Below, one piece after another: positions 60,313 through 64,000 of a stretch of DNA of 64,000 bases (position 1 is the first letter of the stretch; each line of letters starts with the position of its first letter). The stretch is from Kineothrix sp. IPX-CK (lineage in GTDB: Bacteria > Bacillota > Clostridia > Lachnospirales > Lachnospiraceae), in contig NZ_CP146256.1 in the NCBI RefSeq assembly GCF_039134705.1, positions 2,976,001 through 3,040,000 on the forward strand, given 5' to 3'. A program made the position numbers and the translations under genes. A model generated the notes under the pieces. That model was not told where the DNA came from. It saw only the letters and a program-made list of their open reading frames with translations, and did not search any database.

Positions 60313-61773
60313 TTACACTGTTTCTAACGGTTTTTCAAGAAGTTTCCTTTTGCGTTCTATCATCTCGTCAATTCTTTCTATATATAAGGCTACATCTTTC
60401 ACGTTGTCCATCCGCTCGATCCGTCCGTCACCTAGTACCGCCTTCGATATGCTTCCCGCTCCAAGCGCCGCTATCGTCTGCATTTCTTCCATAATGAGAA
60501 TGTTATAAATTCCATATTTGCCGGGTTCCGCATAACCTACATTCTCAAAGTTGCCGGACATATTTTTCTGTCTGTACAGATAATAAGGCTCCATTCCCAT
60601 GACCCTCGCCGCCCGCTCAGCTATTCCCATAGTCTCATCCGTATTCCGAAGGGTCGAAAGTCCCTTCTCCTCAATCCAGCTATTCATTCTCGAGGCGCGC
60701 TTAATGGCGAGGGAATGTACTGTCAAGCTGTCGGGGCGCAGCTTTTTTATTTCCTCCATAGTATGAACTACATCTTCTACCGTCTCCCCAGGCAGTCCCA
60801 GGATAACATCCATATTGATGTTGTCAAAGCCTTCCTCTCTCGCGGACTCAAACGCCACTTTCACCTGATCTACGGTATGGTGCCTGCCGATCAGTTTCAG
60901 CGTTTCCTCTTTCATCGTCTGAGGATTTACCGATATGCGCGTAATATTATGCTTTTTTAATACCCTCAGCTTTTCCCTCGTTATGCTGTCCGCCCGCCCC
61001 GCTTCTACCGTAAATTCCTGCAGACGGCTTAAATCAAAAAAGCGCTCCAGAGAGCAAAGCAATCTCTCAAGCTCCTCCGGCTCCAGCGTAGTAGGTGTTC
61101 CGCCTCCGATATAGACAGTATCCAACACCTTATCGGACAAAGCCGACGACGTAAAAGCCATCTCCTTTTCCAGCGCCTCCAAATAGTCATCTACCCGGTT
61201 TTTCCACGCACAGATGGGATAGGAAGTGAAGGAGCAGTACAGGCAGGTGGTAGGACAAAAGGGTATCCCAATGTACAGGCTGTAGCCGTCTTTATAATGA
61301 AGGCGGGAGAGAAGCTCCCTTTCCCGCTTGGCTATATCAATGCTCAAAACGCCTTTTTCTTCGCTGATGAAATAGGTATCCTGCATGAAGCTCATGATCT
61401 GTGCTTCTCCCTTTCCCTCCTCAAGCATCGTCATGGGAATCTTCGTAGGACGTATTCCCGTCAGCGTACCCCAAGGCAGCTTTTTTCCAAGCAGCTTGGA
61501 CAGACTGTTATAAATGAGCTGTTTTAGCAAATTCTTCACCGTCTGCCTATCCGCATCCGGGGAATGGGATATTTCGCTTACCCTCACCTCGGCCTGCGGT
61601 TCCTTCTTAAGAGTCATTTTGATAGAGGTCTCGCCAAACTCAATGGCTATCCTGTGATCCTGTTTCTCTCCCTCTGCACGGAGCACCTTTACCTCTTCCT
61701 CCGGGTAAAATGCCTTTACCAGGGAATGTATATCGTATTCAAACTGCGCTTTATTTATCCAGACTGTAAGCAT
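60313..61773 (-). CDS. hemZ: HemZ-type coproporphyrinogen dehydrogenase
   Basis: 486 residues. Radical SAM enzyme of the HemN/HemZ family. N-terminal domain of about 160 residues precedes the cluster motif FCPTTCLYCSF near 172-182, then YIGGGTPTTLEPEEL and VILGLPGETVEDV. The long N-terminus and order hemZ-hisS-aspS fit HemZ. A role in haem synthesis is not proven for this group, which resembles other HemN-like proteins. Confidence 0.92.
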   Translation of the reverse strand: MLTVWINKAQFEYDIHSLVKAFYPEEEVKVLRAEGEKQDHRIAIEFGETSIKMTLKKEPQAEVRVSEISHSPDADRQTVKNLLKQLIYNSLSKLLGKKLPWGTLTGIRPTKIPMTMLEEGKGEAQIMSFMQDTYFISEEKGVLSIDIAKRERELLSRLHYKDGYSLYIGIPFCPTTCLYCSFTSYPICAWKNRVDDYLEALEKEMAFTSSALSDKVLDTVYIGGGTPTTLEPEELERLLCSLERFFDLSRLQEFTVEAGRADSITREKLRVLKKHNITRISVNPQTMKEETLKLIGRHHTVDQVKVAFESAREEGFDNINMDVILGLPGETVEDVVHTMEEIKKLRPDSLTVHSLAIKRASRMNSWIEEKGLSTLRNTDETMGIAERAARVMGMEPYYLYRQKNMSGNFENVGYAEPGKYGIYNILIMEEMQTIAALGAGSISKAVLGDGRIERMDNVKDVALYIERIDEMIERKRKLLEKPLETV

Positions 61774-61874
61774 CTATTTTTATTCTCCTAACTGATGTTA
61801 TAACCGCTTTTCATATCTTACCACAACCACATCCGTTTTAGAAGAACCGTTTTGCCCTTTCCCGGCAAAAACGA

Positions 61875-61902
61875 AAGAAGCCGATTTTTAAATCAGCTTC
61901 TT
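61875..61902 (-). terminator. Terminator of the Rrf2 operon
   Basis: On the minus strand AAGAAGCTGATT pairs with AATCGGCTTCTT (12 bp with a G-U), followed by TCGTTTTTG. It lies past the stop at 61955. Confidence 0.8.
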
Positions 61903-61954
61903 CCAATAAACTTTGATAAATTTAAGTAGATATTGTTAATCCGCCGGTTTCACT

Positions 61955-62503
61955 TCAAGAAACCTTTTCCACCCAATCGGCGAAAGCAGATAAGAACCCA
62001 TCAATAAATTTTTGTGTATCCTCATTGCTCAATGCACCATTCTCATCAATCAGAGTGTGGTAAGCACCAATATATGCTTCGGGCTGAGCCAGAGTCAAGA
62101 CATTGAGAAAGGCGAGCACCTGACGCAGATGATGATTGGCTCCAAAGCCTCCGATCCCTCCCGGCGACTGACTGATTATAGCACCGGGCTTACCGTTCCA
62201 AACACTCTGTCCATAAGGTCGTGAACCGATATCAAGCGCATTCTTCAGCGCTGCCGGTATGGAGCGGTTATGTTCGGGTGTGATGAACAGCACGGCGTCC
62301 AAAGCCTTTACCTCATCACGGAATGTAACGTATTCCTTGGGATTCACTTCATCATAATCCTGATTATAAAGAGGGAGTCCACTGATATCAATGGTTTTGA
62401 TCTCGTATCCTGCCGGTGCATTATTTTTAATATAATCTGCGATACTTCCCGAGAAAGAACCCTTTCTCAAACTACCTGTAATGATTCCAATTGTTTTACT
62501 CAT
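61955..62503 (-). CDS. NADPH-dependent FMN reductase-family protein
   Basis: 182 residues of flavodoxin-like fold. N-terminal FMN loop ITGSLRKGSFSGSIADYI, substrate/flavin loop FITPEHNRSIPAALKNALD, and NGKPGAIISQSPGGIGG. This is the ChrR/azoreductase-type group; quinones or azo compounds are likely acceptors (family knowledge). It is the last gene of the Rrf2 operon and has AGGAGG before its ATG. Confidence 0.9.
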   Translation of the reverse strand: MSKTIGIITGSLRKGSFSGSIADYIKNNAPAGYEIKTIDISGLPLYNQDYDEVNPKEYVTFRDEVKALDAVLFITPEHNRSIPAALKNALDIGSRPYGQSVWNGKPGAIISQSPGGIGGFGANHHLRQVLAFLNVLTLAQPEAYIGAYHTLIDENGALSNEDTQKFIDGFLSAFADWVEKVS

Positions 62504-62542
62504 ACTGTTTTCCTCCTGATATTGTTTTTGTCATTTACAAAA

Positions 62543-63184
62543 TTACTGGTTACATACGGTAAATCGTGTCCGGATAAACTGAGGCGCTTCTATTTCATTC
62601 AAAATTGCAACCGCCATTGTCCCGCTGGTGACAATGGACTCTCCCGTAGCGGAAGTCAGCAAATCATCCTTGCCCAAGATGGGCACCACGGCCTCCCCGG
62701 GAACAAATTCTGCCGAAGGAGATACGCCAACCCAGTTAACATTCTCAACACTGCGTAGAAAGTTCAAGGTTTTGTATGCCTCGATAGGAATAGAAATCCA
62801 CGAAGCTGCGTCAGGAACGTTCTTTAAGGTATCCAGAAATAAATTTCCCTCCGAATCCAGCAGACTGGCTGCACCAAGTATAAAAAACAGCCGCGGGCTT
62901 TCTGTCTCACGAAACAAAGCAATTAGCTTTGCCGCTAAGTCCAGATGCAGATAGGCTTGATCGGGAGCAGTGGCAAAAGCGTTGACGATAACATCGAAAC
63001 CGGCCAAATCAGATTTGGTCAATTCAAACACATCCTTATTTATCACTTTTGCATCACTTCCTAACAACGAATCTGCTCTCTCTTTGTTTCGCACAATTGC
63101 GGTAACGTCATGTCCGCGGGACACACTTTCTTTGTACAGAGCAGTCCCGGCCATGCCGGTTGCGCCAATGATTGCGAGTTTCAT
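62543..63184 (-). CDS. NAD(P)-binding oxidoreductase, YwnB-like
   Basis: 213 residues. Rossmann loop AIIGATGMAGTALYKE, second segment DVTAIVRNKERAD, and FILGAASLLDSEGN. The family is the NmrA/YwnB type. In B. subtilis ywnB neighbours the Rrf2 gene ywnA, the arrangement seen here. Reaction unknown. Confidence 0.88.
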   Translation of the reverse strand: MKLAIIGATGMAGTALYKESVSRGHDVTAIVRNKERADSLLGSDAKVINKDVFELTKSDLAGFDVIVNAFATAPDQAYLHLDLAAKLIALFRETESPRLFFILGAASLLDSEGNLFLDTLKNVPDAASWISIPIEAYKTLNFLRSVENVNWVGVSPSAEFVPGEAVVPILGKDDLLTSATGESIVTSGTMAVAILNEIEAPQFIRTRFTVCNQ

Positions 63185-63207
63185 TTAATGCACCTCCTTA
63201 AAAATAA

Positions 63208-63615
63208 TTATATGAATTCTTTTGTGATTTCCGCCAATGTAATGGCGGAAAGCTTTTTCTCAGTTTCACTTTGTATATTGTCGTATAACTGCTTGAGGGT
63301 AACCTCAATCTTCGCTCCCACAGGGCATTGGTGATTAGTATTACCATGGATGGCGAATAAAAGGGGATGGTCCTCCACCGCAAGAAATATATCCAAAAGC
63401 GTAATATCTTCTTTTTCTCTTGCGAGACCTGTAACACCGAGCTTTGTACTTGTTTCAATCAGCTTTGCCTGCTTCAGCCGACTCATCAAGCGCCGGACAA
63501 GCGCAGGATTTGTATTAATGCTGGATGCAATATACTCAGACGTTACAGGCTCTGTCCCCATCAATGCAATAATACTTAGAATATGAATGCTAACCGATAA
63601 CTTAGTTGAATACAT
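63208..63615 (-). CDS. Rrf2-family transcriptional regulator, YwnA-like
   Basis: 135 residues. Winged helix with TEPVTSEYIASSINTNPALVRRLMSRLKQAKLIETST near 21-57. It has only one Cys (HQCPVG near 95), not the three that bind an iron-sulfur cluster in IscR or NsrR, so a thiol or other sensor is more likely. AGGAGG precedes the ATG. The palindrome at 63628-63648 is its probable own operator. Confidence 0.93.
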   Translation of the reverse strand: MYSTKLSVSIHILSIIALMGTEPVTSEYIASSINTNPALVRRLMSRLKQAKLIETSTKLGVTGLAREKEDITLLDIFLAVEDHPLLFAIHGNTNHQCPVGAKIEVTLKQLYDNIQSETEKKLSAITLAEITKEFI

Positions 63616-63627
63616 AAGCTCCTCCTT

Positions 63628-63664
63628 TTGTAACTATTATAGTTACAAATAATTTCATTGTCAA
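63628..63664 (-). promoter_or_regulatory. Promoter and Rrf2 operator
   Basis: Minus-strand TTGACA (63659-63664), 17-base spacer, TATAAT (63636-63641), a consensus promoter. The perfect palindrome TTGTAACTA-TTA-TAGTTACAA (63628-63648) lies across the -10, so bound regulator would block polymerase. Confidence 0.88.
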
Positions 63665-63703
63665 GTACTTTATTTAACATTTGTATTTTTTTACCATTTT
63701 AAC

Positions 63704-64000
63704 TCAATTCTTATTACCATATCTAACCGTATGATAAACCGTAGTCGCTATATCCAGCAGAAAAAAGAAGAGAATCACTATTACGATTCCGTTGATGAGG
63801 GAATCTGTATTAAAATAAATCAGCAAATCTCCCTCTGAAGAAAAGACTATTCCGGTCTCCCTCTGCAATGCCTGCATGAAATCTACGTTCCATATAGGCA
63901 ATACCTTCATGAAGATAAATGTCATAATAAAACCTATAATATCCATTACAATGGTCGTCACCATTACCCGATAGTTATACCTCCCTGCCACGAGCTTCAC
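63704..64000 (-). CDS. Membrane protein, C-terminal part only
   Basis: The last 98 or so codons of a gene that starts beyond the right edge. Two membrane segments, VMVTTIVMDIIGFIMTFIFMKV and IVIVILFFFLLDIATT, flank an extracytoplasmic loop of about 35 residues. The C-terminal end is YHTVRYGNKN. I do not recognise the family. The apparent GTG at the window edge may be an internal codon. Confidence 0.6.
   Translation of the reverse strand: MKLVAGRYNYRVMVTTIVMDIIGFIMTFIFMKVLPIWNVDFMQALQRETGIVFSSEGDLLIYFNTDSLINGIVIVILFFFLLDIATTVYHTVRYGNKN

Overview
This 64 kb window is ordinary chromosome of an anaerobic, endospore-forming Firmicute, most likely a Lachnospiraceae (Clostridia) member. The evidence is sporulation sigma factors SigE and SigG with SpoIIGA, a YlmC/YmxH sporulation protein, a SCIFF peptide with its radical-SAM maturase, HemZ, a DUF5688-type protein and a fused SecDF. 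MurE carries the DNPR motif of meso-diaminopimelate ligases. Nearly all genes lie on the minus strand. The plus-strand genes are ylmC, the hlyC-like gene, a small secreted protein and an amidase. I see no rRNA, prophage, insertion sequence or CRISPR array.

Layout: 1-610, a truncated membrane-anchored protein and tRNA-Arg(CCG) bracketed by an inverted repeat. 611-4853, a DUF5688-like gene, efp and a shikimate block (yqeG-aroE-aroK-aroQ) whose four genes overlap by ATGA. 4980-10484, a small hypothetical gene and a five-gene oligopeptide-type ABC importer. 10664-13738, nrdR, a D-lactate dehydrogenase, and an ECF S component next to a uridine-kinase-like P-loop kinase behind a terminator-bearing leader. 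13955-18375, sigG, ylmC, sigE, spoIIGA and ftsZ.

18489-30592 is a division and cell-wall (dcw) cluster in transcription order mraZ-rsmH-ftsL-PBP2-spoVD-like-mraY-murD-ftsW-murA-divIB, followed by ftsZ. It starts behind an array of MraZ boxes and lacks murG, murF and ftsA. 30843-44145 is a housekeeping run: ychF, rsgA, PASTA kinase and PP2C phosphatase, rlmN, rsmB, a YugP-like zinc protease, fmt, def, priA and murE. Together these cover formyl-Met processing, rRNA modification and wall-sensing kinase signalling. 44426-51624 holds a sugar-phosphate kinase, recJ, secDF, the SCIFF pair scfA/scfB and a TIGR04086 membrane protein.

51786-57125 carries the hlyC-like gene, a HAD phosphatase, a secreted Cys-motif protein, an amidase, two unrecognised genes and a phosphopantetheinyl transferase. 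57142-61773 is aspS, hisS and hemZ. 61955-63615 is an Rrf2 repressor operon with two redox-type enzymes and a clear promoter/operator. The window ends inside another membrane protein.

The most interesting material is regulatory: the ECF/kinase leader, a hairpin covering the probable ribosome-binding site of the spoVD-like gene, a spoIIG promoter with a 21-bp spacer, two related palindromic elements, and the scfA-scfB intergenic hairpin. I found no clearly new multi-gene system. All calls come from reading the sequence; no database search was possible.
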